From NCBI GenBank assembly GCA_947176745.1, contig CAMWRV010000004.1, forward strand, positions 17,888 through 81,887: a stretch of DNA of 64,000 nucleotides, in the 5' to 3' direction. Positions within the stretch are counted from its first letter, which is position 1; each line of letters begins with the position of its first letter. Source of the stretch: an uncultured Muribaculaceae bacterium (GTDB lineage Bacteria > Bacteroidota > Bacteroidia > Bacteroidales > Muribaculaceae). The notes under the pieces were generated by a model. It was given only the letters and a program-made list of their open reading frames with translations. It was not told where the DNA came from and searched no databases. Shown in pieces: positions 26,902-35,606 of this stretch. The translations under genes were made by a program, and so were the position numbers.

Positions 26902-29900
26902 ATGGAAAAAAGTAAAGCAAAGAGTCTCGCGGCCTTTCTTACGCTGATGCTTCCCTGCACGCTGGGTGCATGGGCCGACATCGACGTGAAGGGCATCGTC
27001 ACAGACCCGCAGGGTGAGCCGCTGATCGGCGTCACCGTACTTGAGAAAGGAACAGCCAAAGGCACATCGACCGACATCGACGGCAGATTCACCATCACCG
27101 TCTCCGACAACGCCGTGATGCGTTTCAGCTATGTCGGCTACGAGCAGCAGGAAGCCAAGGCCGCTCCCGAGATGAACGTTATCCTTAAAGAAAACTCCAA
27201 CATGCTCGACGAGGTCGTGGCCATCGGCTACGGCACGCAGAAGAAGAGCGTCGTGACCGCGGCCATCTCGAAGGTGGGAAGCGACGAGCTTGAGCTTACG
27301 TCGCCCGTGCGCATGGACAACGCGCTCAAAGGTCTGGCGTCGGGTGTGACCGTCACCTCTTCGTCTGGCCAGCCCGGTGCGGCAGCCCGCGTGCGCATCC
27401 GCGGCGTCGGGACAATCAACAACTCCGACCCTCTCTATATTGTCGACGGAATGCCGATCGAGGGTGGACTCGACTACCTCAATCCCGCCGACATCGCGTC
27501 GATCGAGGTGCTCAAGGACGCGGCCTCGGGCGCTGTCTACGGTGCGCGTGCGGCCAACGGCGTCGTGCTCGTCACCACCAAACAGGGTAAGGAAGGCAAG
27601 ACCAAAGTAACCTACGATTTCAGCTACGGCTGGCAGAGCGTGGCCAAGAAGCGCAAGGTGCTCAACGCAAGCGAATACGCCATGATGATGAACGAGGGCG
27701 CGATCAACTCCGGCTTCGCACCCATATATGCCGATCCCGCTTCCTACGGCACGGGCACAGACTGGCAGGATCTCGTTTTCAACAACGACGCTCCGGTGAT
27801 GAACCACCAGTTCTCGGTCAGCGGCGGCACAAAGAGCGTCAACTATCTCTTCTCGCTCGGCTATTATGACCAGGAGGGTATCGTGGGCGGCAACTTCGAC
27901 CGCTCCGACTACCAGCGCTTCTCTCTCCGCTCGAACGTGGGCGTGACCCTGTTCGACAAGTCATCGGAGCGCACATGGCTCAACAAGGCCACTCTCCAGA
28001 CCAACCTCGCTTACACCCGCATCAAGAGCCGCGGCATCGAGACCAACTCCACATGGGGATCACCGCTCGGATCCGCTCTGTCCATGTCTCCGATCCTGAC
28101 TCCCTATCTTGAGCCGGGAAGCGCAGAGGAGGCCGCACAGCTCGCTTATCTTTCCGGCCAGTCGGGCTACGTGCCCATGTACGGTCCCGACGGACGTCTC
28201 GTCATGGTGCCCACCGCTTTCGGCAACTTCCAGGAGATGAGCAATCCGATCGCCAACCTGATGCTCCCCGGCAATCAGAACTGGAGCCACAAGTTCGTCG
28301 GCAACTTCATCGGCGACCTCCAGATCTGGGACAACCTGCACTACCGTGTCAGCTACGGCGCCGACCTCTCGTTCTGGGGCTATGACGGCTACACTCCGAT
28401 CTACTATCTGCGCGACGGCCAGTCGACCGACCACTCCACGGCAGTCTCCACAAGCGAGCGAGGTCTCGTATGGCAGATCGAGAACCTTCTCTCATACGAC
28501 AAGACTATAGCCGAACACACGTTCAGCGTCATCCTCGGCCAGTCGGCCAAGGAGAGCAGCGGCTACTATCTGGGCGGCTCGCGCAACCATATCACCAACT
28601 ACAACCGTCCCTATATCGACGCATCGACCGGTCTTGCAGCCGACGGCGACATGACCGCCTGGGGCGCTCCTCAGGCCAAGTCGAGACTTGCATCATATTT
28701 CGCCCGCGTAAGCTACGACTACGACTCGCGCTACATGATCCAGGCCACCGTGCGCCGCGACGGATCAAGCCGTTTCGGATCGAACAACCACTGGGCGACA
28801 TTCCCCTCTGTGTCTGTCGGCTGGAACGTGATGAACGAGAAGTTCATGGAAAGCTCGCTCGACTGGCTCAACAACCTCAAGGTCCGCGCATCGTGGGGTA
28901 AGAACGGTAACGAGAACATCGGTAACTTCCAGTATGTGGCCCTGACTTCGACCAACAACAACGCCATCTTCGGAAATCCCGGCTCGATCGCCATCGGCAC
29001 AAAGCCCTCGCAGCTCGCCAACCCCGACCTGCGCTGGGAGGAGTCTGAATCGACCGACGTCGGCATCGACTTCGGATTCCTGCAGAACAAGATCACCTTC
29101 ACCGCCGACTGGTTCCTCAAGAACACTCACGGCATGCTCATGACAATGTCGCTTCCGCAGTATGTCGGCGAGTCGATACCCTTCGGAAACGTCGGCAAGA
29201 TGCGCAACTGGGGTATTGAGTTCGACCTCGGATACCGCCAGACATTCTTTAACGAGCTGACTGTCAATGTAGGCGTCAACGCCTCTTATCTGCGCAACAA
29301 GCTTGTGGCCTACGGCAACGAGCAGGGATGGGCCAACCTCGACTCATTCCAGGGCGTAGGTACAATCCTCCGCGCCGAGAACGGTCTTCCTTATCCCTAC
29401 TTCTACGGATACCGCACCGACGGCATCATCCAGAACATGGCCGAGGCAAACGCCTATAACTCGCAGTACGGCACATCGCTCGTGCCCGGCGACGTTCGAT
29501 ATGTCGATGTTGACGGCAACGGCGAGATCAACGAAGACGACCGCACAATGATCGGTTACGGAAGCCCCCGCTGGACATACGGAGCCAACCTTACTCTCGC
29601 TTGGAAAGGCATCGACTTCAGCATGTTCTTCCAGGGTGTGGCCGATGTTGACATCTATGACGCCACCCGCCGCGTCGACGCCCGTTCGGTCAACCTCCCC
29701 TCCTGGATGCTCGACCGCTGGACAGGAGAAGGCACTTCCAACTCCGTGCCCCGCTACGTGACCGGCGACGGTTACAACTGGCAGAGCTCCGACCTCTACA
29801 TCTACGACGGCAGCTTCCTGCGCCTCAAGAACATGCAGCTCGGATACATGCTTCCCCAGGACATCACCCGCAAGATCGGCGTCCAGAAGTTCCGCGTCTT

Positions 29901-30048
29901 CGTAGCTGTCGAGAATCTCGCCACATGGTCAAAATATCACGGCTATGACCCCGAGATCTCATCAGGATCCGACAACACCAACGGCATCGACTTCGGAGTC
30001 TATCCCCAGGCCCGCACATGGACTGTCGGTTTCAACATCGAGTTCTAA
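26902..30048 (+). CDS. SusC-like TonB-dependent outer-membrane transporter
   Basis: A signal peptide is followed by a carboxypeptidase-regulatory-like domain (DVKGIVTDPQGEPLIGVTVLEKG), the TonB-box/plug region (GTQKKSVVTAAISKV; ARVRIRGVGTINNSDPLYIVDGMP) and a long 22-strand-type barrel. The barrel ends WTVGFNIEF, a typical beta-barrel C-terminus. The mature length (about 1020) is normal for the SusC/RagA family. With SusD downstream it imports glycan oligosaccharides across the outer membrane. This is the first gene of the PUL operon. Third-position GC is high, as in strongly expressed genes. Confidence 0.97.
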   Translation: MEKSKAKSLAAFLTLMLPCTLGAWADIDVKGIVTDPQGEPLIGVTVLEKGTAKGTSTDIDGRFTITVSDNAVMRFSYVGYEQQEAKAAPEMNVILKENSNMLDEVVAIGYGTQKKSVVTAAISKVGSDELELTSPVRMDNALKGLASGVTVTSSSGQPGAAARVRIRGVGTINNSDPLYIVDGMPIEGGLDYLNPADIASIEVLKDAASGAVYGARAANGVVLVTTKQGKEGKTKVTYDFSYGWQSVAKKRKVLNASEYAMMMNEGAINSGFAPIYADPASYGTGTDWQDLVFNNDAPVMNHQFSVSGGTKSVNYLFSLGYYDQEGIVGGNFDRSDYQRFSLRSNVGVTLFDKSSERTWLNKATLQTNLAYTRIKSRGIETNSTWGSPLGSALSMSPILTPYLEPGSAEEAAQLAYLSGQSGYVPMYGPDGRLVMVPTAFGNFQEMSNPIANLMLPGNQNWSHKFVGNFIGDLQIWDNLHYRVSYGADLSFWGYDGYTPIYYLRDGQSTDHSTAVSTSERGLVWQIENLLSYDKTIAEHTFSVILGQSAKESSGYYLGGSRNHITNYNRPYIDASTGLAADGDMTAWGAPQAKSRLASYFARVSYDYDSRYMIQATVRRDGSSRFGSNNHWATFPSVSVGWNVMNEKFMESSLDWLNNLKVRASWGKNGNENIGNFQYVALTSTNNNAIFGNPGSIAIGTKPSQLANPDLRWEESESTDVGIDFGFLQNKITFTADWFLKNTHGMLMTMSLPQYVGESIPFGNVGKMRNWGIEFDLGYRQTFFNELTVNVGVNASYLRNKLVAYGNEQGWANLDSFQGVGTILRAENGLPYPYFYGYRTDGIIQNMAEANAYNSQYGTSLVPGDVRYVDVDGNGEINEDDRTMIGYGSPRWTYGANLTLAWKGIDFSMFFQGVADVDIYDATRRVDARSVNLPSWMLDRWTGEGTSNSVPRYVTGDGYNWQSSDLYIYDGSFLRLKNMQLGYMLPQDITRKIGVQKFRVFVAVENLATWSKYHGYDPEISSGSDNTNGIDFGVYPQARTWTVGFNIEF

Positions 30049-30084
30049 TACCAAACCTCAGTTAACCAATATTCAGAACATTAT

Positions 30085-31602
30085 ATGAAAGCAATATATA
30101 AATCGCTGGGAGTCGCGCTTCTCGGTCTGATGATGACGTCGTGCGGCGACGATTTCCTGAGTGTCACCTCTCCCACACAGGAGGACGCTTCCGAATACTT
30201 CTCGACCAAAGCGCATCTCGAGGAGGCGGTGGTGGCCGCTTACGACCCGATGCACTGGACCGACTGGAGCATGGGCAACTATGAGCCTTACACCCTCATG
30301 GCCGACATCATGGCCGACGACTTCTGGGTGGGCGGCGCCGACAAGAACGACAATCAGAACTGGCATCTCATGGCCAATTACGAGGCGACCTCGCTCAAGG
30401 TCATAACCAGCATCTGGATCGACGGCTTCAGCGGCATCAAACGATGCAATGACGTGCTCGGCTATCTTGACAACGAGATCGAAGGTGCCACTGACGCCGA
30501 CATCGCCTCATGGAAAGCACAGGCTTATGTGCTCCGCGCCTTCTATGCCAACTGGCTCTGGAAGTTCTACGGCAACGTGCCCTACTATCAGGAGAACCTG
30601 ACCGAGCCCTATATCGCACCGCAGGTGCCGGCCGACGAACTTTACGGCTATATGGTGAAGGACATCGAGGATGCGATCGCGCTCGACGCGCTCCCCTTCA
30701 AGGGTAACGCCGCCACCTACGGACGCATCACCACAGCCATGGCCTATATGCTCTATGCCGAGATCGTGATGTATCAGCGCGACACCGAGCGTTATGCCAC
30801 CGCCCTCCGCTACATGAAGGAGATCATCGACTCTCCCGACTACTCGCTCGCCGCAGACTATGCGGGCATCTTCGAGGAGTCAGGCGAATGGTGCTCCGAG
30901 TCGATCTACGAGATCAACTATATCTCGGAGAACGCATCGCGCGACTGGGGTGCTCCACTCCTTGCCGGCGGCACCGTGCTCCCGACTCTGATCAGCCCCA
31001 ACAACTGGCCCAGCGGCCAGGACGGCCACAACACCGGATGGGGATTCTGCCCGCTGCGTCTCGAGACCTACGAGATGTTCTCGGCCGACGACGCCCGCCG
31101 CGCCGCCACCTGCTGGGACGTGCGTGACTTCGAAGGCACATACAACAAGCGCTATCAGGACTTCGGCTTCTTCCTGCAGAAGTATTCGGCACGCGCCGAC
31201 GGCAATGCCGGACAGGTGGCTTCGGGTGAGCTCAACTACAACAACAACTGGCGTATCTACCGCTATTCGGAGACTCTGCTCAATGCAGCCGAGCTTATCG
31301 TCAACACCGGCGGAAACATGGCCGACGCCCGCAGATACATCAACGACGTGCGTCACCGCGCCGGCCTGCAGAGCGAGGTCGAGGCTACGATCGACAACAT
31401 CATCAACGAGCGCCGTCTCGAGTTCGTGGGCGAAGGCAAACGCTACTGGGACCTCATCCGCACCGACAAGGCTGCCTCAGTGCTCGTGCCCGACCAGTAC
31501 GGTTACCGCACCAACAGCTGGACTGCCAACAAGAAATACCTGCCCATTCCGCAGAGCGAGATCGACCGCGCACAGGGCACTCTTTCACAAAATCCATATT
31601 AA
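30085..31602 (+). CDS. SusD/RagB-like surface glycan-binding lipoprotein
   Basis: A lipoprotein signal (LLGLMMTSCGDDFL) precedes the SusD core. It has N-terminal DFLSVTSPTQ, TPR helices (AYVLRAFYANWLWKFYGNVPY, typical RaxyyyxLvryfG motif) and the C-terminal VRHRAGL...IINERRLEFVGEGKRYWDLIRTD motif. It ends in the conserved YLPIPQSEIDRAQGTLSQNP. It lies 36 bases after susC and forms the lid of the SusC pore. Confidence 0.97.
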   Translation: MKAIYKSLGVALLGLMMTSCGDDFLSVTSPTQEDASEYFSTKAHLEEAVVAAYDPMHWTDWSMGNYEPYTLMADIMADDFWVGGADKNDNQNWHLMANYEATSLKVITSIWIDGFSGIKRCNDVLGYLDNEIEGATDADIASWKAQAYVLRAFYANWLWKFYGNVPYYQENLTEPYIAPQVPADELYGYMVKDIEDAIALDALPFKGNAATYGRITTAMAYMLYAEIVMYQRDTERYATALRYMKEIIDSPDYSLAADYAGIFEESGEWCSESIYEINYISENASRDWGAPLLAGGTVLPTLISPNNWPSGQDGHNTGWGFCPLRLETYEMFSADDARRAATCWDVRDFEGTYNKRYQDFGFFLQKYSARADGNAGQVASGELNYNNNWRIYRYSETLLNAAELIVNTGGNMADARRYINDVRHRAGLQSEVEATIDNIINERRLEFVGEGKRYWDLIRTDKAASVLVPDQYGYRTNSWTANKKYLPIPQSEIDRAQGTLSQNPY

Positions 31603-31614
31603 TATACGGAAATC

Positions 31615-33015
31615 ATGAAACAGCATATAAAATCCATTTTCCTGGCCATGATGGCAGTGTCGGCTCCGGTGCTGGTCACATCATGCTCGGAAGACAACTA
31701 CTATAATGTCGACATCAACGGCGTGCCCGAGGCTTCGGCATATGTCGACGACGTGAATGTCACTGTCGATCAGGAGACCAACACCGCCTATTTCGAGTTC
31801 ACAGGCAAGGGCGTGTATCCGGTCTGGATCATCGATGGCAAAACCTACTCCTCTAACATGGAGTTCAGCCGCTACTACCGCAAGGCAGGAGACTACAACG
31901 TAGAAATAAAGATCGGCAACGGCAACGGCATCAGCCAGGGCACCATCACCAAGACATTCCACATCGACAAGACCCAGATGAACGGATTCGGCGGCTTCGT
32001 CTACGACAGCGAGTTCAACCTCTGGACCAAGGCCGAGCGCCACATCAACAGTTTCTTCTACGCTCCGGGCTGGGCACAGATCGCCGATCCCGCATGCTCG
32101 TTCGACGGCGACACGTTCACCCTCACTCTCCCCGAGGCCACAACCGACCAGTGGCAGGCGCAGATGCATGTCGGCACCGACATATCGCTGCCGCAGGGCG
32201 AGCTCTACGACGGTTCGGTGATCGTCACCGCAAGCCAGGATATCAGCAACATCACAATGAAGATCCATCCAGACGGCGACGACGACGACAGCCATTCATT
32301 CTTCTGCAACCAGAAGATCAGTGTCTCGGCAGGCGAACCGGCGGCGTTCTTCTTCAGCGGTCTTGAGGCTGCGGTCGACATGAACAACATCGTCTATACG
32401 TTCGATTTCGGCGGCAACCCCGCAGGCATCGAGATCATCATCGAGAACATCGTGCTCAAGAAGCATTCTGACGATGACGGCACCGTGCTGCCTGAGATCC
32501 CGACCGAGCAGGAGCCCGTATGGGTAGCCCTCGACAGCGCCGACAACCTCTTCTCGGCGTTCAGCTACACTCCGTCGTTCTACTACGCGCCGGGCTGGGC
32601 GCAGATCGCCGACCCCGGATTCACCGACAACGGCGACGGCACATACACCATCACCCTGCCCGAGGCTGCTCCCGAACGCTGGCAGGCACAGGTGGCCCTC
32701 AACACCGACATCGTGATTCCCGACCCGACTGTGGAGTATGACTTCATGTGCCGTATGGAATCAAACACCGATATCCCCGCCGTGATGTTCAAGCTCGTGC
32801 AGACCGACGAGGGTGAGACCAAGCATGACGGCAACTTCTTCTTCGCCGACGAGCAGGCCATCTTCGAGGGCGCCAATAAGTTCTGGCGCACCAAGGTGAC
32901 TCCGGCTGAAGGAACAGCCATGCAGGCGGTATCTCTGTTCTTCGATTTCGGAACTTGTCCGGCCGGCACCGAGGTGACCGTGAGCGACATAATCCTGCAG
33001 GTGCATCACGACTGA
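31615..33015 (+). CDS. Surface glycan-binding lipoprotein with two CBM4-like modules
   Basis: A lipobox (SAPVLVTSCSED) is followed by a PKD/Ig-like N-terminal domain (about 40-120) and two homologous beta-sandwich modules. Module 1 starts FFYAPGWAQIADPACSF...TDQWQAQMHVGTDI; module 2 starts FYYAPGWAQIADPGFTD...ERWQAQVALNTDI. The internal repeat is obvious. The WQAQ-containing sandwich resembles CBM4/CBM_4_9-type SGBPs from laminarin and mixed-linkage glucan loci. It lies 12 bases after susD and is followed by a hairpin. It is presumed to hold the polysaccharide at the cell surface. Confidence 0.85.
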   Translation: MKQHIKSIFLAMMAVSAPVLVTSCSEDNYYNVDINGVPEASAYVDDVNVTVDQETNTAYFEFTGKGVYPVWIIDGKTYSSNMEFSRYYRKAGDYNVEIKIGNGNGISQGTITKTFHIDKTQMNGFGGFVYDSEFNLWTKAERHINSFFYAPGWAQIADPACSFDGDTFTLTLPEATTDQWQAQMHVGTDISLPQGELYDGSVIVTASQDISNITMKIHPDGDDDDSHSFFCNQKISVSAGEPAAFFFSGLEAAVDMNNIVYTFDFGGNPAGIEIIIENIVLKKHSDDDGTVLPEIPTEQEPVWVALDSADNLFSAFSYTPSFYYAPGWAQIADPGFTDNGDGTYTITLPEAAPERWQAQVALNTDIVIPDPTVEYDFMCRMESNTDIPAVMFKLVQTDEGETKHDGNFFFADEQAIFEGANKFWRTKVTPAEGTAMQAVSLFFDFGTCPAGTEVTVSDIILQVHHD

Positions 33016-33060
33016 TCAAGCCTGTGACGCACTCTGTCTCACAGAAGTGAGAACCAGACC

Positions 33061-33110
33061 GGGCGGACGCGCGGACAGCGTGTCCGGGCGTCCGCCCAAA
33101 TTTATTTTCA
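33061..33110 (+). terminator. Internal attenuator or terminator between SGBP and GH16
   Basis: GGGCGGACGC (33061-33070) pairs with GCGTCCGCCC (33088-33097), enclosing a further CGGACA/TGTCCG stem. AAATTTATTTTC follows. The strong stem sits inside the operon and may lower expression of the enzymes relative to SusC, SusD and SGBP. Confidence 0.65.
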
Positions 33111-33152
33111 AACCTGACACCGAATTCTGTTAACCAGACATTGAATCCTGAA

Positions 33153-34280
33153 ATGAAATTTCTCCCGCTTTTTCTCGCCTCTCTGATTATTCCTCTCTTC
33201 ATGACATCATGCGGCGACGGTGATGACAACAACGAACCGTCACCCTCCGGCTCGATCAGCGTATCGACCGATTCTTTCGACTTCAATTCCGACGGCGGAA
33301 CCGCCTCGTTCACTTTCTCGGCTCCCGGAGAGTGGGACGCGGCCGCTTCCGACGCATGGATCAAGATAACCAAATCAAACACACTCGAACGCGACGGCAA
33401 GGTGGACCTGACTGTCGAGCCCAACACTGCACGCACGGACCGCACCGGTTATATAACACTTCTCAGCGGTGCCTCACGCGCCAGAGTGACGGTGACACAG
33501 AAAGGGAAGGAACCCGCTCCGGCCGACCCCTCGATCGAGGTTCCCGAAGGCTATGAACTCGTATGGAACGACGAGTTCGACGGCACCGAACTCAACCGCT
33601 CCGACTGGACCCATGAAGTGCAGGGTCCGGGATGGGTCAACAATGAGCTTCAGACCTATGTCAACACCGCCTACGACGGCAAGCTTGTCACCGAGGTGAG
33701 CGACGGAACGCTCAAGATCGACTGCTTCAAGGCCGGCGACGGCAAGATCTGCTCCGGACGCATCTACGTACACGTCAATTCAGGCTGGAAATACGGCATT
33801 TTCGAGGCGAGCATAAAGCTCCCCAAGGGAAAAGGCACATGGCCGGCATTCTGGATGATGCCCGTGGGCAACGACTGGAGCGTCACCCCGTGGCCCAAGT
33901 GCGGGGAGATCGACATCATGGAGGAGGTCGGATATAATCCGAATTACACATCTTCGTCGATCCACTGCGAGGCTTACAACCACATGATCGGCACTCAGAA
34001 GACCGCCGAGCGGCTCACACAGGGCGCACAGGAAGACTTCCACATCTACCGCCTCGAATGGACCGAAGACTATATCCGCACGTATGTCGACGGCAAGATG
34101 CTTCTCAATTTCGTCAACGACGGCAAGGGAAACATCTCGACATGGCCATTCACACGCGCCTTCTACCCGATCCTCAATCTTGCATGGGGCGGCGACTGGG
34201 GCGGCGCCATGGGTGTCGACGAGACCTGTCTTCCCGCCGTGATGGAGGTGGACTACCTGCGTGTGTTCCAGAAAAAATGA
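33153..34280 (+). CDS. GH16 endo-beta-glucanase lipoprotein with BACON domain
   Basis: The ATG at 33153 replaces the TTG used by the track. A lipobox (LFMTSCGDG) is followed by a BACON domain (about 35-115: ISVSTDSFDF...DAWIKITKS...YITLLSGASRARVTVTQ) and a GH16 catalytic domain. The catalytic signature is GEIDIMEEVG, with Glu252, Asp254 and Glu257, the beta-bulge ExDxxE type typical of laminarinases and lichenases. It should cut beta-1,3 or mixed beta-1,3/1,4-glucan at the cell surface, giving oligosaccharides for SusCD. It is the first hydrolase of the locus. Confidence 0.94.
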   Translation: MKFLPLFLASLIIPLFMTSCGDGDDNNEPSPSGSISVSTDSFDFNSDGGTASFTFSAPGEWDAAASDAWIKITKSNTLERDGKVDLTVEPNTARTDRTGYITLLSGASRARVTVTQKGKEPAPADPSIEVPEGYELVWNDEFDGTELNRSDWTHEVQGPGWVNNELQTYVNTAYDGKLVTEVSDGTLKIDCFKAGDGKICSGRIYVHVNSGWKYGIFEASIKLPKGKGTWPAFWMMPVGNDWSVTPWPKCGEIDIMEEVGYNPNYTSSSIHCEAYNHMIGTQKTAERLTQGAQEDFHIYRLEWTEDYIRTYVDGKMLLNFVNDGKGNISTWPFTRAFYPILNLAWGGDWGGAMGVDETCLPAVMEVDYLRVFQKK

Positions 34281-34324
34281 ACCTTTCATACTGTCACTTT
34301 ACGATACACCTGATTTTCTGAATC

Positions 34325-35563
34325 ATGAAGAATGTGATTATTAGTTTTATATTGTTTCTTGTCGGAGTCGCCGCGCACTCGCTGCCGGCGGCTGCCGGCG
34401 GAGACGGTTTCGTCAGAATCCAGGGCAAGGATCTTGTCACACCCGACGGCGAGCGCCTTTTCATCAGAGGCACAAACCTCGGCAACTGGCTCAATCCCGA
34501 AGGGTATATGTTCGGATTCTCGAAGACGAATTCCCCGCGCATGATCCATGAGATGTTCTGTCAGCTTGTCGGCGAGGATGCCACAGCCGATTTCTGGGAG
34601 GATTTCAAGGACAACTATATCACCCGCGCCGACATCGATTTCATCGCATCGACCGGAGCCAACACAATCCGTCTTCCTTTCCACTACAAGCTCTTCACCG
34701 ACGAAGACTACATGGGCCGCGCGTCGGCACATGACGGTTTCGAGCGCATCGACAGCGTGGTGGAGTGGTGTCGAGCCAACCGCCTCTATCTCATTCTCGA
34801 CATGCACGACGCGCCCGGCGGACAGACCGGCGACAACATCGACGACAGCTACGGCTACCCCTGGCTCTTCGAGAGCGAAAGGGCGCAGAAGAAGTTCTGC
34901 GACATATGGGGGAGAATCGCCGCCCGTTATGCCGACGAGCCCGTGATACTCGGCTATGAGCTGATCAACGAGCCGATAGCACACTATTTTGACAACAAGG
35001 AGGATCTCAACGCCCGCCTTGAGGCGGTCCACAAGATGGCGGTGGCCGAGATCAGACGCCACGACACCAATCACATCATCCTGCTTGGCGGCTCGCAGTG
35101 GAACGGAAATTTCGAGCCGTTCTCCGACTGGACTTACGATGACCGGATCATGTACACCTGCCACCGCTACGGCGGCGACCCCACGCCCGAGGCGATAGGA
35201 GCGATCATCGCTTTCCGCGACAAAACGGGGCTGCCTATGTATATGGGAGAGATCGGACACAACACCGACGAGTGGCAGGCCGCTTTCGTCAGAACGCTTG
35301 AAGACAATAACATCGGTTACACCTTCTGGCCCTACAAGAAACTCGGCGATTCATGCATGAACGGCATAAGCCGCCCCGAAGGATGGGAGGCGGTGGTTGA
35401 CTTCGCCGAGGGTAAAAGAGGCTCATATGCCGAACTGCGCGATCTCACCGTCGACCGCAAGGCCGCGCTCGCCGCAATGCGGGAGTTCATACGCAACTCC
35501 CGCCATGAGAACTGCAATCCACAGAAATCATATATCCGCTCGATCGGCCTCAGCTGCGACTGA
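34325..35563 (+). CDS. GH5 family beta-glucanase
   Basis: A signal peptide (SFILFLVGVAAHS) is followed by a TIM-barrel GH5 domain. It has IRGTNLGNWLNPEGYMF, the acid/base Glu216 in ELINEP and the nucleophile Glu309 in YMGEIGHNT. RGTNLGNWL is reminiscent of fungal exo-1,3-glucanase-like GH5 members, but the subfamily cannot be fixed by eye. There is no lipobox, so periplasmic action is likely. It lies 44 bases after the GH16 gene. It probably trims beta-glucan oligosaccharides. Confidence 0.92.
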   Translation: MKNVIISFILFLVGVAAHSLPAAAGGDGFVRIQGKDLVTPDGERLFIRGTNLGNWLNPEGYMFGFSKTNSPRMIHEMFCQLVGEDATADFWEDFKDNYITRADIDFIASTGANTIRLPFHYKLFTDEDYMGRASAHDGFERIDSVVEWCRANRLYLILDMHDAPGGQTGDNIDDSYGYPWLFESERAQKKFCDIWGRIAARYADEPVILGYELINEPIAHYFDNKEDLNARLEAVHKMAVAEIRRHDTNHIILLGGSQWNGNFEPFSDWTYDDRIMYTCHRYGGDPTPEAIGAIIAFRDKTGLPMYMGEIGHNTDEWQAAFVRTLEDNNIGYTFWPYKKLGDSCMNGISRPEGWEAVVDFAEGKRGSYAELRDLTVDRKAALAAMREFIRNSRHENCNPQKSYIRSIGLSCD

Positions 35564-35606
35564 CGTCGACGGCAAGACTCATCACAACCCAAACATCACC
35601 AACGAT

